Numbered from the stretch's first letter, positions 45,375-54,388 are shown. The stretch: DNA of 64,000 nucleotides from Ahrensia sp. (GCA_002706335.1 PAKZ01000025.1:186001-250000); one strand, 5' to 3'. Notes: generated by a model not told the origin, from the letters alone. Made by a program: numbers and translations.

Positions 45375-45965
45375 TCACGCGGGGTTTTGCGGCGCGGCCG
45401 GGGGCGCGCTTCTGAGCCACAGAATGTACTGACTCATGACCTTGTCGGCGATCGAATCCATGGTTTCGGGCGCTACGGACGCCCATGGATCGGCGGACGC
45501 GCCGGGAACGACTTCCTGACCTTGGATGCGGTGGACGCGCTGGCCGCTTGGCGAGACAACGTCCCAGACATGGATCACCGAGGTCGATCCGTTTTCGGTG
45601 AAGGCGGAAAAGTAACCCTTTATCTCATTGGTCATGCCGGGAGTGCCCTGGGGAACGAGGGTGACGCCATTGGCGCTTCCGACGGCGCCAAGCCGCTTCG
45701 ACAGAGCCGCGACCAATGGAACCGGCGCGCCGACAACGGGGGCGAAATAGACGCGGGCGATTTCCTGGCCGTTGCCCGGTTGGCCTGCGGCGGCTACCCC
45801 GCCCGGCTGGGCCGTACCATCGACGGACGGGAACTGCGCACTGGCGGCTGCGTTCGACCGATCCTGCGTCTTGCCGAGGCCGAAGGAGCTATCGGCTCCC
45901 GTGCAGGAGGCCACGAGCAGCAGCAGACAGACCATGCCTGCCAGTCGTGACAGTATTTTCGTCAT
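45375..45965 (-). CDS. Putative lipoprotein
   Basis: 196 residues. A lipobox V-A-S-C with acyl Cys at residue 21 ends the signal peptide (ILSRLAGMVCLLLLVASC). A low-complexity linker follows (residues 22-65), then a domain with ARVYFAPVVGAPVPLVAALS, VTLVPQGTPGMTNEIKGYFS and VIHVWDVVSPSGQRVHRIQG. It is likely anchored in the outer or inner membrane, and its neighbour lgt supplies the lipid-transfer enzyme. The family is conserved in rhizobia but its role is unknown. Confidence 0.85.
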   Translation of the reverse strand: MTKILSRLAGMVCLLLLVASCTGADSSFGLGKTQDRSNAAASAQFPSVDGTAQPGGVAAAGQPGNGQEIARVYFAPVVGAPVPLVAALSKRLGAVGSANGVTLVPQGTPGMTNEIKGYFSAFTENGSTSVIHVWDVVSPSGQRVHRIQGQEVVPGASADPWASVAPETMDSIADKVMSQYILWLRSAPPAAPQNPA

Positions 45966-46022
45966 CTAGCCCCTTCCCGCCGCGCTTTCGCGCCGTTCTC
46001 CCATTCTTGTCAATCCTTTAAC

Positions 46023-47174
46023 CTAACCGACGATCAAATCAAGTTTGTGGCGGGACAGACATTCCGGCCCATTTTCCGTCGTCAAATAGGTCTGCCCCAA
46101 CGTCATGGCGGTGCCGCTTTCGGAATCTGCGATGATCATGTGGGCGAAGAGTACCATGTTGGGGAGGATCTCCCTCGGGTTGCCGGCGAAGAACATCGGC
46201 TTGTCCATCCAGCACGGTGTGAAATGCGCGCCCAGCGAGTACCCGCAGGCATTGAGGCGGTGGCGCGTCAGGTCAGCGGCAGCCATGGCTTGGGCATGAG
46301 CATCGAAGACGTCGCCGAAGGTGTGGCCGAGCGTCATCGCCTCTTCGCAGGCGAGCAGCGCGTTTTTTGCCGCCTCGTAGAGTTCGAAATGGCGCGGCGT
46401 CGGGGCGCCGGTCAACGCGGTCCGCATCATGGCGACATGATAATGGCGATAGACGCCCGCCCATTCTAGGGTCAGCTGGTCGTCCTTCTCGAGCGTGCGG
46501 CGGCCGGACTTGTAGCGGCACAGTAGCGCGTCCTCGCCGGAACCGATGATGAATTCGTTGCCGGCATAATCGCCGCCGCCCTCGAAGATGGCACCCTGCA
46601 TGGCAGCGAGGATGGCGCTTTCGTCGGTGCCGGCCTTGATCAGCGGTATGGCGGCAGTCAGCGCGTCGTCGGCAAGCTTGCCGGCCTCGCGGACATAGGC
46701 GATCTCGGCGTCCGACTTGACAGCTCGCAGGCGCGGAATGATCAGCGAGGCGTCTTCCAGCGTAGCGAAGGTATTCAGCGCCTCGTCGAGGCGTCGACCG
46801 TTGAAGGCGGTGAGGCCGGGCGTGTCGTATTCAATGCCGATGCGCGCGCCGAGAAGATCCCTGTCGGAGAGCAGATCGCGCAATTCGCGGGTGGGATTGG
46901 CCTGTGCGCGATCCTCCCAGATGACGATGGTCTCGACATTCGAGGTGTGGCGAGCCTGGCGCAGGTCCGCGGAACGGGTCAGCAACGCGATCTCGCCCGA
47001 CTTCTCAACGATCATGCACTGGAAAAAACAGAAGCCGAATGTGTCGTAGCCCGTCAGCCAATACATGCTCTCCTGAGCGAAAAGCAGCATGGCGTCTATT
47101 TTGGCTTCCTTCATCTCGGCAAGAAGACGGTTCTTACGTGTCTCGAACTCCTGAGCGTCAAAATGCAAAGCCAT
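46023..47174 (-). CDS. M24 (pita-bread fold) protein with lost metal ligands
   Basis: 383 residues. The N-terminal creatinase-like domain and the C-terminal M24 fold are clear: PRLRAVKSDAEIAYVREAGK, then AGNEFIIGSGEDALLCRYKS. But the five metal ligands of proline peptidases are all changed: Asp to Glu237 (LTLEWAG), Asp to Ala248 (YHVAMMRT), His to Tyr312 (CGYSLGAHF), Glu to His345 (VLFAHMI) and the last Glu in TAMTLGQTYL. The pattern resembles the creatinase/ectoine-hydrolase branch. It therefore probably hydrolyses a small C-N bond compound without metals. It lies next to pgeF. Confidence 0.8.
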   Translation of the reverse strand: MALHFDAQEFETRKNRLLAEMKEAKIDAMLLFAQESMYWLTGYDTFGFCFFQCMIVEKSGEIALLTRSADLRQARHTSNVETIVIWEDRAQANPTRELRDLLSDRDLLGARIGIEYDTPGLTAFNGRRLDEALNTFATLEDASLIIPRLRAVKSDAEIAYVREAGKLADDALTAAIPLIKAGTDESAILAAMQGAIFEGGGDYAGNEFIIGSGEDALLCRYKSGRRTLEKDDQLTLEWAGVYRHYHVAMMRTALTGAPTPRHFELYEAAKNALLACEEAMTLGHTFGDVFDAHAQAMAAADLTRHRLNACGYSLGAHFTPCWMDKPMFFAGNPREILPNMVLFAHMIIADSESGTAMTLGQTYLTTENGPECLSRHKLDLIVG

Positions 47175-47205
47175 CTCGCATCTCCTTTTTTACGGAAGCG
47201 GGGTA

Positions 47206-48000
47206 TCAGTCGGTCAGAACGATCGCCGAAATCTGGCGGCCGTAATCCGGTTCACTGCGGTGCGTCGTACGGCGATAAGAAAAGAAGCTGTTTTCGTCCG
47301 CGTAGGTACAATGCCCCGTATGGTCAGCGTCGACGCCGGCGCGCTGAAGTCTCGCCATTGTGTAGGAGGGCAGGTCGAACATGAAATGGCCCTCGCGCGC
47401 GGACCGCGAGAAGAAGCGGCGATTGTCCTGATCGGCTGCAGCGAAACGATCCTCGAATTCGGGGCCCACCTCGTAGTTCTCCGGGCCGATGGAGGGGCCG
47501 AGGACGGCGCGGATCGCGCCGCGGCGGGCGCCGACTTCGACCATCGCGTCAATCGTGTTCTCGATGACGCCGTTGAAGGCGCCCTTCCATCCGGCATGCG
47601 CGGCGCCGATAACGCCACCCGCTTCGTCGGCGAAAAGGATCGGGCCGCAATCGGCCGCCAATACGCCGATGATGACGCCGGGCGTCGTGGTGACCACGGC
47701 GTCGACCTTCGGGCGTTCGCCCTCGGGGAACGGCTCGGAAATGGTGACGACATCAGGCGAATGGACCTGATGCGGTGTCGAAAGCGACTTGCCGGAGAAG
47801 CCGAGCGCCGCGGCGACGCGGCTGCGATTCTCCCGGACGAGCTCCGGATCGTCATCGGAGCCGAGGCCGACATTGAGCCCCGCATAGATGCCCGACGAAA
47901 CGCCGCCCTGACGGGTGAAGAAACCGTGCCGGACATTTCCGATGTCGGACAGGCCTTCAGAAAGGATCGGATCAACCGCGTCCCGGATTTCGATGTTCAT
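47206..48000 (-). CDS. pgeF: Peptidoglycan editing factor (laccase-domain, YfiH/PgeF)
   Basis: 264 residues from ATG at 47998-48000; a GTG 27 bases upstream is also in frame. Cleaves wrongly placed Ser from peptidoglycan precursors in E. coli. Motifs: HGFFTRQGGVSSGIYAGLN, HQVHSPDVV with the zinc-binding His, ADCGPILFADEAGGVIGAAH with the Cys and His ligands, and the C-terminal HTGHCTYADENSFFSYRRTT. The gene lies between the degenerate M24 gene and midA; similar order is widespread in rhizobia. Confidence 0.94.
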   Translation of the reverse strand: MNIEIRDAVDPILSEGLSDIGNVRHGFFTRQGGVSSGIYAGLNVGLGSDDDPELVRENRSRVAAALGFSGKSLSTPHQVHSPDVVTISEPFPEGERPKVDAVVTTTPGVIIGVLAADCGPILFADEAGGVIGAAHAGWKGAFNGVIENTIDAMVEVGARRGAIRAVLGPSIGPENYEVGPEFEDRFAAADQDNRRFFSRSAREGHFMFDLPSYTMARLQRAGVDADHTGHCTYADENSFFSYRRTTHRSEPDYGRQISAIVLTD

Positions 48001-48072
48001 GTAATCTGCATGCTCCGCCGGCTGCACCCTGTTTCAGCTTCGTTACCATGTCAACAAGCCGGGTATTACCAA

Positions 48073-49149
48073 TCAGGGGAATGGCGGCAGGGCCAGCGGA
48101 GCACCGGTCAGGCACAAAACCTTGAACAGCCCGCCCATTTCGCCCTTGCCGGTTCCGGCCAATCGCTCGGCGGCGGCGCGGATCCCGGCCTGCGTCTTTT
48201 CGTCCTTGCCATGGCCCAGCGCGCCCGCACGCTCGGCGAGCCCCAGAGAGAGCAGGAAATCGCCCTGGGTCATGGCCGGGAGGGCGGATGCGCCCGCCGA
48301 TTCGGCCGCCCTTGCCAGCGACTCAAAATCGACATGGCTGGTCAGATCGGCCGAGCCGGGCTGTTCGAAGACGGAGACGAATCGATGCGTGCGGAGCGCC
48401 TGCAGCGTGTCGGCGAAGCCGGAGTGTATGTGTCCGTAATCGATGACAAGCGCCGCGCCGCCATGGGTGGCGAGCCTCTCGCCTATGGTCGCGGCGATGG
48501 CCTCGCGGGCAGGTGCATATTCGAAGATCGCGCCGACGGGGACCGCGCTCGCGCCCGGCGGCAGCAGCGATTTGTCGGCGACCGGGAGCCCGGTGACCAA
48601 GGCGAGGTTGCCGTCGGTGTCGAGGCCGACCCGGCGTTCGCACCAACCCTCTGGCGTCTGCTCGAACTGGCGGACCGGGACGGCGTCGAACAGTTCGTTG
48701 GCAGCGAAAAGCATCGGCAGGGGCGGCAGGGTCGACAGGTCGTCGTGCCATTTGATGGCGTGAGGGACAAGCGTTTCGGCCTGGACCCCGCGCAGCCTTT
48801 CGCTCGTTTCGACGAGGTGGATCTGCGCGGCGGCGAGGAAGGCGGAGTCGATGCGGGCGGTGCGCAGGATATCTCGCATCAGAGTGCCGCGGCCGGGGCC
48901 CATCTCGACGAGGGCAAAAGGGGTGGGGCAGCCAAGTGCACGCCAGGCGTGGACGAGCCATGCGCCGACCATCTCGCCGAACATCTGGCTGATTTCCGGG
49001 GCGGTCGTGAAGTCGCCGTTTTCGCCGAAGGGTTCGCGCGTCGTGTAATAACCTTCGGCCGGATCGAACAGGCACATCGCCATGTAGTCGGACACCGGCA
49101 GCGGGCCGGCCGTCTCGATCAGACGGCGGATGCGGTCTCCCAGGCTCAT
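48073..49149 (-). CDS. SAM-dependent methyltransferase, MidA/NDUFAF7 family
   Basis: 358 residues from ATG at 49147-49149; the longer open frame overlaps lgt and is not needed. The family signature is DYMAMCLFDPAEGYYTTREP, GDFTTAPEISQMFGEMVGAW, ALVEMGPGRGTLMRDILRTA (AdoMet loop) and FAANELFDAVPVRQF. In mitochondria NDUFAF7 methylates an Arg in complex I subunit NDUFS2; the bacterial substrate is inferred to be NuoCD. Its start shares one base with the lgt stop, so the pair is translationally coupled. Confidence 0.94.
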   Translation of the reverse strand: MSLGDRIRRLIETAGPLPVSDYMAMCLFDPAEGYYTTREPFGENGDFTTAPEISQMFGEMVGAWLVHAWRALGCPTPFALVEMGPGRGTLMRDILRTARIDSAFLAAAQIHLVETSERLRGVQAETLVPHAIKWHDDLSTLPPLPMLFAANELFDAVPVRQFEQTPEGWCERRVGLDTDGNLALVTGLPVADKSLLPPGASAVPVGAIFEYAPAREAIAATIGERLATHGGAALVIDYGHIHSGFADTLQALRTHRFVSVFEQPGSADLTSHVDFESLARAAESAGASALPAMTQGDFLLSLGLAERAGALGHGKDEKTQAGIRAAAERLAGTGKGEMGGLFKVLCLTGAPLALPPFP

Positions 49150-49982
49150 CAGGCCGGCCGGCGTTTCGCCGAGGCAACGAGTGCGATGCCAAGCAGCACC
49201 ATCGGGATCGAGAGGATCATGCCCATGGTCAACCAGCCGCCATATATATAGCCGAGCTGCACGTCCGGTTCGCGGAAGAACTCGACGAAGATGCGGGCGA
49301 GACCGTAACCGGCAATGAAGATGCCAGTGACGAAACGGGGCGTTCGCAGCCTCAGGAGGTTGTGGGTGCAGACCCTCAGAACGAGAAACAGGACGATACC
49401 CTCCAGCCCTGCCTCGTAGAGCTGGCTCGGGTGGCGGGCGATGTCGCCGCCAGTCGGAAAGACCATTGCCCACGGGACGTCGGAGGGGCGGCCCCAGAGT
49501 TCGGAATTGATGAAATTGGCGAGGCGGCCGAAGAACAGGCCGATCGGCACGACGGCCGAGACGATGTCGATCAGGCTCCAGACTGGCAGTTTGCGCCGCC
49601 ATGCGAATGCGAACATGGCGATGGTGGTGCCAATCAGTCCGCCGTGGAAGGACATGCCGCCCTGCCAGGTCTTGAAGATACGCAGCGGGTCGTCGAGATA
49701 CACCGGCAGATCGTAGAAGAGGACGAAGCCGAGACGCCCGCCGACGATGATGCCGATCGTCGCCCAGAGGATGAAATCATCGAGATCGGCTTCGGTGACC
49801 GGCTCTTTGCCTCCCCAGAGCCGGTCATTGCGTACCATACGCCTTGCATAGAGCCAGCCAAGCACGATGCCGCCAATATAGGCGAGGGAATACCAGCGGA
49901 TGGCTACCGGCCCGAGCTGGATAAGGATCGGGTCGATGTTGGGGAAAGTCAGGGCGAGCTGGGTGAGGGCGGCGGGGAACAT
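49149..49982 (-). CDS. lgt: Prolipoprotein diacylglyceryl transferase
   Basis: 277 residues, seven predicted helices. Transfers diacylglycerol from phosphatidylglycerol to the lipobox Cys. Family hallmarks are [20 protein letters not shown] with the catalytic His, [20 protein letters not shown] with the Lgt signature Arg and Asn, and [19 protein letters not shown]. Several lipoproteins in this window (45375, 58204) are its predicted substrates. The gene lies upstream of midA and diverges from ubiK. Confidence 0.97.
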   Translation of the reverse strand: MFPAALTQLALTFPNIDPILIQLGPVAIRWYSLAYIGGIVLGWLYARRMVRNDRLWGGKEPVTEADLDDFILWATIGIIVGGRLGFVLFYDLPVYLDDPLRIFKTWQGGMSFHGGLIGTTIAMFAFAWRRKLPVWSLIDIVSAVVPIGLFFGRLANFINSELWGRPSDVPWAMVFPTGGDIARHPSQLYEAGLEGIVLFLVLRVCTHNLLRLRTPRFVTGIFIAGYGLARIFVEFFREPDVQLGYIYGGWLTMGMILSIPMVLLGIALVASAKRRPA

Positions 49983-50065
49983 GGATCGTCTCCTCGATGA
50001 GCCGCGTCACCTTGCAATGCGGCTGGCGCGGCAATAGCTATGTCTTGAACACGGGAGTAACCGCT

Positions 50066-50323
50066 ATGACAACTGGGCCAAACAAGTTTATGGACGATTT
50101 CGCCCGCCTGATGACCGACATGGCGGGAACCGCGCAGGGCATGCGCCAAGAGGTCGAAACGGCCTTCCAGCATCAGCTTGAACGGATGCTTTCAAGCATG
50201 GACCTCGTCAAGCGCGAGGAGTTCGAAGCGGTCCGCGAAATGGCGATCAAGGCGCGCGACGAGAACGAGGTGTTGGCCAAGCGCGTCGAGGAACTCGAAA
50301 AGAAGCTCGTCTCAGGCTCCTGA
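50066..50323 (+). CDS. ubiK: Ubiquinone biosynthesis accessory factor UbiK (BMFP family)
   Basis: 85 residues from ATG at 50066. UbiK is a coiled-coil trimer that binds lipids and supports the Ubi metabolon under aerobic growth. Features: the amphipathic KFMDDFARLMTDMAGTAQGM, then QLERMLSSMDLVKREEFEAV and the C-terminal coiled-coil REMAIKARDENEVLAKRVEE. It is divergent from lgt. Alternative upstream starts in the open frame lack any family support. Confidence 0.93.
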   Translation: MTTGPNKFMDDFARLMTDMAGTAQGMRQEVETAFQHQLERMLSSMDLVKREEFEAVREMAIKARDENEVLAKRVEELEKKLVSGS

Positions 50324-50665
50324 CCGCGCTGCAAACCGGCTTTTAACAGAAAGTTCACAGCGATTTTTCGCCGGGCGTCTTGCCGCGAAAAATCGAGCTT
50401 TCAGAGTCGCTTAAGACTCGCCCGCCGGGCGTCGCCGATCTCTATCCACATCTGAATTTAACGCTTTTTTAGCCAAGGGGCTTCCCCGCGAGTCACGGAT
50501 CAATAGACTGAAATTATTGAGTGATTCGTACCCAGCGAATGAAAGTAAGCGCAGCCGCGTCAGTCCGTTGCAGCACTCGTTCGCCTTCATCGTAACCGTC
50601 TCGCGTATCTGAACCGGTTTTGAAAGCGCCGCCTCTTTGGGCGGGAAACGAAAATAGGATTGGCA
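50324..50665. other. 342-base gap with a hairpin and a GANTC cluster
   Basis: The gap contains a strong inverted repeat at 50361-50395, four GANTC sites at 50404-50408, 50415-50419, 50490-50494 and 50523-50527, and CTATCCACA at 50442-50450 (one mismatch to a DnaA box). No gene is visible. It must contain the ybjN promoter, and the composition suggests cell-cycle-linked regulation. Confidence 0.5.
50361..50395. repeat. Inverted repeat with 10-bp arms
   Basis: CGATTTTTCG (50361-50370) and CGAAAAATCG (50386-50395) pair perfectly around a 15-base loop, 38 bases past ubiK. No T-run follows on the plus strand, so it is not a clear terminator. Confidence 0.7.
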
Positions 50666-51166
50666 ATGAGCCTGATTGAGCTGGATTATTACCGCGCCGC
50701 GCATCCTGTCGATGTGATCGAGCAGGTTGCTCACGTGAATGACTGGAATTTTGAACGGACCGGCGACGACGAGATCGCCGTTGCTGTGCAGGGGCACTGG
50801 ACCAACTACCATGTCTCCTATGCCTGGATGGAAGACTTCGAGTCGCTGCATTTCGCCTGCGGCTTCGACGTGAAGGTGCATGACAGCCGCTTCGTCGAAT
50901 TGATGCGCCTCCTGTCGCTGATCAACGAGCAGTTGCTAATGGGCCATTTCGACCTGTGGGAGCAGGAGGGCGCAGTGATGTTCCGCCACTCGCTGCTGCT
51001 GGCCGGCGGTGCGGAGCCGACGGAAGCGCAGGTCGAGGTAATGCTGTCGAGCGCCATTGAAACCTGTGAGGCCTATTACCAGGCCTTCCAGTTCGTGCTG
51101 TGGTCCGGGGCAACCGCCAAGGAAGCGCTGGAGAGCACGATGTTCGAGACCGTAGGCGAGGCCTGA
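50666..51166 (+). CDS. YbjN domain protein
   Basis: 166 residues from ATG at 50666 (AGGA seven bases upstream); TTG at 50660 is an alternative. The YbjN fold is visible from VIEQVAHVNDWNFERTGDDE, IAVAVQGHWTNYHVSYAWME, HFACGFDVKV and INEQLLMGHFDLWEQEGAVM. In E. coli YbjN is a sensory-transduction or chaperone-like protein of unclear role; in alphaproteobacteria it often follows ubiK. It lies 12 bases before csaA, which suggests a joint transcript. Confidence 0.9.
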   Translation: MSLIELDYYRAAHPVDVIEQVAHVNDWNFERTGDDEIAVAVQGHWTNYHVSYAWMEDFESLHFACGFDVKVHDSRFVELMRLLSLINEQLLMGHFDLWEQEGAVMFRHSLLLAGGAEPTEAQVEVMLSSAIETCEAYYQAFQFVLWSGATAKEALESTMFETVGEA

Positions 51167-51178
51167 GGGAGACCAGTA

Positions 51179-51541
51179 ATGGCAACCGATCTCGAGGCGC
51201 TGGCGCCTGAGATAGGCTTCGACGACTATCTGCGCGTCGATATCCGGACCGGCACGATCGTCGAGGCCGAGCCGTTTCCGGAGGCACGCAAGCCGGCAAT
51301 AAAGATGATGATCGATTTCGGCCCGGCGATTGGGGTGAAGAAATCCTCCGCCCAGATTACCGAGCATTACAAGCCGGAAGAGCTTGTCGGACGCCAGGTC
51401 ATGGCGGTGGTAAATTTTCCGCCCCGCCAGATCGGTCCGATCCGTTCGGAAGTGCTGACGCTGGGCTTCCATGACGAAGACGGTGCGGTGGTGCTGGCCG
51501 GGCCGGCGCACAATGTGCCGAACGGCAAGCGGCTGCTGTAA
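51179..51541 (+). CDS. csaA: tRNA-binding protein (CsaA-like OB-fold)
   Basis: 120 residues. A free-standing tRNA-binding OB-fold domain: [60 protein letters not shown] and [20 protein letters not shown]. CsaA acts as a secretion-related chaperone in Bacillus; rhizobial homologues are thought to bind tRNA. It is convergent with the DHFR-like gene. Confidence 0.93.
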   Translation: MATDLEALAPEIGFDDYLRVDIRTGTIVEAEPFPEARKPAIKMMIDFGPAIGVKKSSAQITEHYKPEELVGRQVMAVVNFPPRQIGPIRSEVLTLGFHDEDGAVVLAGPAHNVPNGKRLL

Positions 51542-51549
51542 CGCTCCTT

Positions 51550-52077
51550 TCAGGCCGGAACGTATATCAGGCGGATCACGCCATCGCCGACCATGTTGCT
51601 TGAAACAAATCGGAGGGGCGGCAGGGCGCTGCGAAAGAACGGATCGCCGCCGCCGAGCACGACCGGGTGGAAATAGAGCCGATACTCGTCGATGAGGCCT
51701 GTTTCGCCCAGGCTTTGCGCGAGACTCGGGCCGCCGACATCGATCTCCCCAGCGATTTCCTCTTTCAGTACACGAACCTCGCTCTCCAGCTCGCGGATCA
51801 GGGTGGCGTTGGGGCCAACCGATGTCAGCGTATGCGACGCGACCCATTTAGGCATCGCCAACCATGCTTCGGCGAAGTCGCGTTCCGCGGCGGTCCATTC
51901 CGGATCGTTCTGTTCCCAGTAACGCATGATCTCGTAGAGCTTGCGGCCATAGAGGCTTCCCGCGAGACCGCGCGTGCTCTCGATCCAGTGACGGAAGAGC
52001 GTGGGCCCGGGGGCGAATTTATCAAAATCGACATAGCCATCGAGCGAAACATTCATTCCGAATACGAGCTTCGCCAT
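51550..52077 (-). CDS. Dihydrofolate reductase-like (RibD C-terminal domain) protein
   Basis: 175 residues from ATG at 52075-52077. A single RibD-C/DHFR-like Rossmann domain: KLVFGMNVSLDGYVDFDKFA, GLAGSLYGRKLYEIMRYWEQ, GEIDVGGPSLAQSLGETGLI and DEYRLYFHPVVLGGGDPFF. It would use NAD(P)H to reduce an unknown substrate. No folate or riboflavin pathway genes lie next to it, so a moonlighting reductase is likely. Confidence 0.9.
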   Translation of the reverse strand: MAKLVFGMNVSLDGYVDFDKFAPGPTLFRHWIESTRGLAGSLYGRKLYEIMRYWEQNDPEWTAAERDFAEAWLAMPKWVASHTLTSVGPNATLIRELESEVRVLKEEIAGEIDVGGPSLAQSLGETGLIDEYRLYFHPVVLGGGDPFFRSALPPLRFVSSNMVGDGVIRLIYVPA

Positions 52078-52200
52078 TTCGAGAGATCTCCCCTGAGGAT
52101 GGTGTAGCGGGCCGGTTCCGCCACCGTCGTTTAGACGATATCGCACGTGCATAATCGCGGAGGAACTGACATTTTTCCGGTCGGACCGAGCCTATACTCA

Positions 52201-53628
52201 TCAGACCGGCAGGCGCAGTTCGGCGCGTAGGCCGCCCATGGGGCTGTCGTCGAGCCTGATGTCGCCGCCATGGCTTCGGGCGATATCGCGGGCGATCGAG
52301 AGGCCGAGCCCGGTGCCGCTTTCATTCAGATTGCGGGCCTCGTCGAGGCGGAAGAAGGGGCGGAACACGTCCTCGCGCTGGTCTTCCGGAATGCCGGGCC
52401 CGTCATCGTCGATGGTCAGCGTCAGCCAGCCCTTGGAATTGCGCGCGACAATCTCTACGCTTTCGGCATAGCGGAATGCATTCGAGGTGAGGTTGGTGAC
52501 AAGCCGGCGGAAGGCGCCGGGGCGAACGACGATGTCAGGCCGCCCTATCAAGCTTGTGCGAACCGTCTTGCCCGACAGTTTGCCGTCCGCCCGGACATGG
52601 TCGAGCATGTCTTGCAGGTTCAGCTCACCGGTCTCCTCCTTCGCGTCGCTCTTGGCGAATGAAAGGTATCCCTCCAGCATGGACTGCATGTCGGCGACGT
52701 CCTTTTCGAGCGCTTCGTTGACCTTGGTGTCGTTGGAAAGTGCGAGCTGGAGCTTGAAGCGGGTCAGGATAGTGCGCAGGTCGTGACTAACGCCCGATAG
52801 CATTGTGGTGCGCTGTTCGATCTGCTTTTCTATGCGTTCGCGCATCTGGATGAAGGCGAGGCTGGCGCGGCGAACCTCTATGGCGCCGCGCGGGCGGAAA
52901 TCGGTGGGGAGCGGCCGGCCCTTGCCGAAGCTCTCCGCCGCCTCGGCGAGCTTCTGGATTGGCCGGATCTGGTTACGCAAAAACAGGATGGCTATGAACA
53001 GCAGCACCAGCGACGTGCCGACCATCCACAAGAGAAAGATATGCGTGTTGGACGCATAAGCCGAGCTTCGCAGCGCCAGGACGCGCAGCACCTTGTCATC
53101 GAGCTGGATGCGGATCTCCACGAGATTGGAGTTGCCCACCGTGTCAATCCAGAACGGGCGGCCGATTTGCCGGGTGATCTCCTCGGAAAGGATGCGGTCG
53201 AGGATCGAGAAGAAGGGTTTCGGTGCCGGTGCCGGCAGCGGGTCCGGTGGCAGGATGGCGATGTTGAGATTGAGACGTTCGCGAGCCATGCGAATGACCT
53301 GCTCATAGTCGGCGTCCTGCGGATAAGTTTCGATTATGTCGATCACTGCCGCGATGTCGCGTGTGACCGCAGTCGACAGGCGCTGGGTGACCGTCTGCCA
53401 GTGGCGTTCCATGAAGACGAAGGCGACCACCGACTGCAACAGAACCATCGGCGCGATGATGATGATCAAGGAGCGCGCATAGAGGCCGCGCGGCATGGCG
53501 TCAGTGATATAGCCGGTCAGCCGCCGGAGTTGGACGGAGGCGTTGCGCATGATGCGGCGCATTCGCAATGCAAGCGTTCGCCTGCGCGATCTCTGTGCCC
53601 GGTTCCCGCCGAGGTCTGTCGTGGCCAT
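52201..53628 (-). CDS. EnvZ-like sensor histidine kinase
   Basis: 475 residues. Two membrane helices (SLIIIIAPMVLLQSVVAFVF; FLLWMVGTSLVLLFIAILFL) bracket a periplasmic region with Pro-rich ILPPDPLPAPAPKPFF, followed by HAMP and the kinase core. The H-box is GVSHDLRTILTRFKLQLALS; the Pro usually following D-L-R-T in EnvZ is Ile here. The ATP lid shows LTSNAFRYAESVEIV, DDDGPGIPEDQ and ESGTGLGLSIARDIARSHGG. It follows the response regulator by 49 bases on the same strand and is the likely partner. Confidence 0.93.
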   Translation of the reverse strand: MATTDLGGNRAQRSRRRTLALRMRRIMRNASVQLRRLTGYITDAMPRGLYARSLIIIIAPMVLLQSVVAFVFMERHWQTVTQRLSTAVTRDIAAVIDIIETYPQDADYEQVIRMARERLNLNIAILPPDPLPAPAPKPFFSILDRILSEEITRQIGRPFWIDTVGNSNLVEIRIQLDDKVLRVLALRSSAYASNTHIFLLWMVGTSLVLLFIAILFLRNQIRPIQKLAEAAESFGKGRPLPTDFRPRGAIEVRRASLAFIQMRERIEKQIEQRTTMLSGVSHDLRTILTRFKLQLALSNDTKVNEALEKDVADMQSMLEGYLSFAKSDAKEETGELNLQDMLDHVRADGKLSGKTVRTSLIGRPDIVVRPGAFRRLVTNLTSNAFRYAESVEIVARNSKGWLTLTIDDDGPGIPEDQREDVFRPFFRLDEARNLNESGTGLGLSIARDIARSHGGDIRLDDSPMGGLRAELRLPV

Positions 53629-53677
53629 GCCGCCCCTTGAGTGCGCCGGACGGAATATCGTCCCGCCCTGCGCCTGT

Positions 53678-54388
53678 CTATTCGATCGAGAGACGGTAGC
53701 CTATTCCGCGGACCGTTTGAAGATAACGGGGATTAGCCGGGTCCGCCTCGATCTTGCGGCGCAGACGGTTGATCTGGACGTCGATGGTGCGTTCGCCGAT
53801 GCCGGAGCCTTCCGCGAACATTTCGTGGCGCGGGATAGTGTCGCCGGCATTCTCGGCGAAACGGACCATAATCTCCTGTTCACGATCGGTCAGATGCACA
53901 GGCTCGCCGCTGCGTTTCAATTCGCGTCGCGCGATCACGAAGGTGAAGGGCCCAAAGACGATCTGCTCGATCTTTGGAGCGGGGGTGGCGCCGCCGCGCT
54001 TTACGATGTTGCCGACGCGCAGCAGCAATTCGCGCGGATCGAAGGGCTTGGGCAGATAATCGTCGGCGCCGGCTTCGAGGCCCTCGATGCGCTCTTTAGT
54101 CTCGGAACGGGCAGTCAGCATCAGGATCGGAACATGGCGCTCGTCGCCGCGCATGCTGCGGGCCAGCGATATGCCGCTTTCGCCCGGCATCATCACGTCG
54201 AGGATCAGCAGATCGAATTCCAGCCCGGCGATCTTCCGGCGGGCTTCCTCCGCCGTCGCGGCACTGGTGACGCGAAAACCGTTCTGACACAGATATTCGG
54301 TCAGGAGCGTGCGGATGCGCGTGTCGTCGTCGACGATCAGAATGTGGGGTGCGTCGTCCAGGACCCCGTTGAGGACAGCGTCAGTCAT
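53678..54388 (-). CDS. petR: OmpR-family response regulator (PetR-like)
   Basis: 236 residues. The receiver domain contains IVDDDTRIRTLLTEYLCQNG and the phosphorylation site FDLLILDVMMPGESGISL, then the winged helix with HLTDREQEIMVRFAENAGDT and the recognition helix RTIDVQINRLRRKIEADPAN. It probably responds to the kinase at 52201. The MarR-RR order mirrors petP-petR of Rhodobacter, so the symbol is provisional. It overlaps the MarR gene by four bases (ATGA). Confidence 0.9.
   Translation of the reverse strand: MTDAVLNGVLDDAPHILIVDDDTRIRTLLTEYLCQNGFRVTSAATAEEARRKIAGLEFDLLILDVMMPGESGISLARSMRGDERHVPILMLTARSETKERIEGLEAGADDYLPKPFDPRELLLRVGNIVKRGGATPAPKIEQIVFGPFTFVIARRELKRSGEPVHLTDREQEIMVRFAENAGDTIPRHEMFAEGSGIGERTIDVQINRLRRKIEADPANPRYLQTVRGIGYRLSIE

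Noticed and set aside
47260-49251. 663-codon plus-strand open frame over pgeF and midA
   Set aside because: It spans two well-supported minus-strand genes and their intergenic region, so it is a composition artefact.
50361-50395. Inverted repeat as a terminator of ubiK
   Set aside because: AT-rich arms and no T-run on the coding side; kept only as an inverted repeat.
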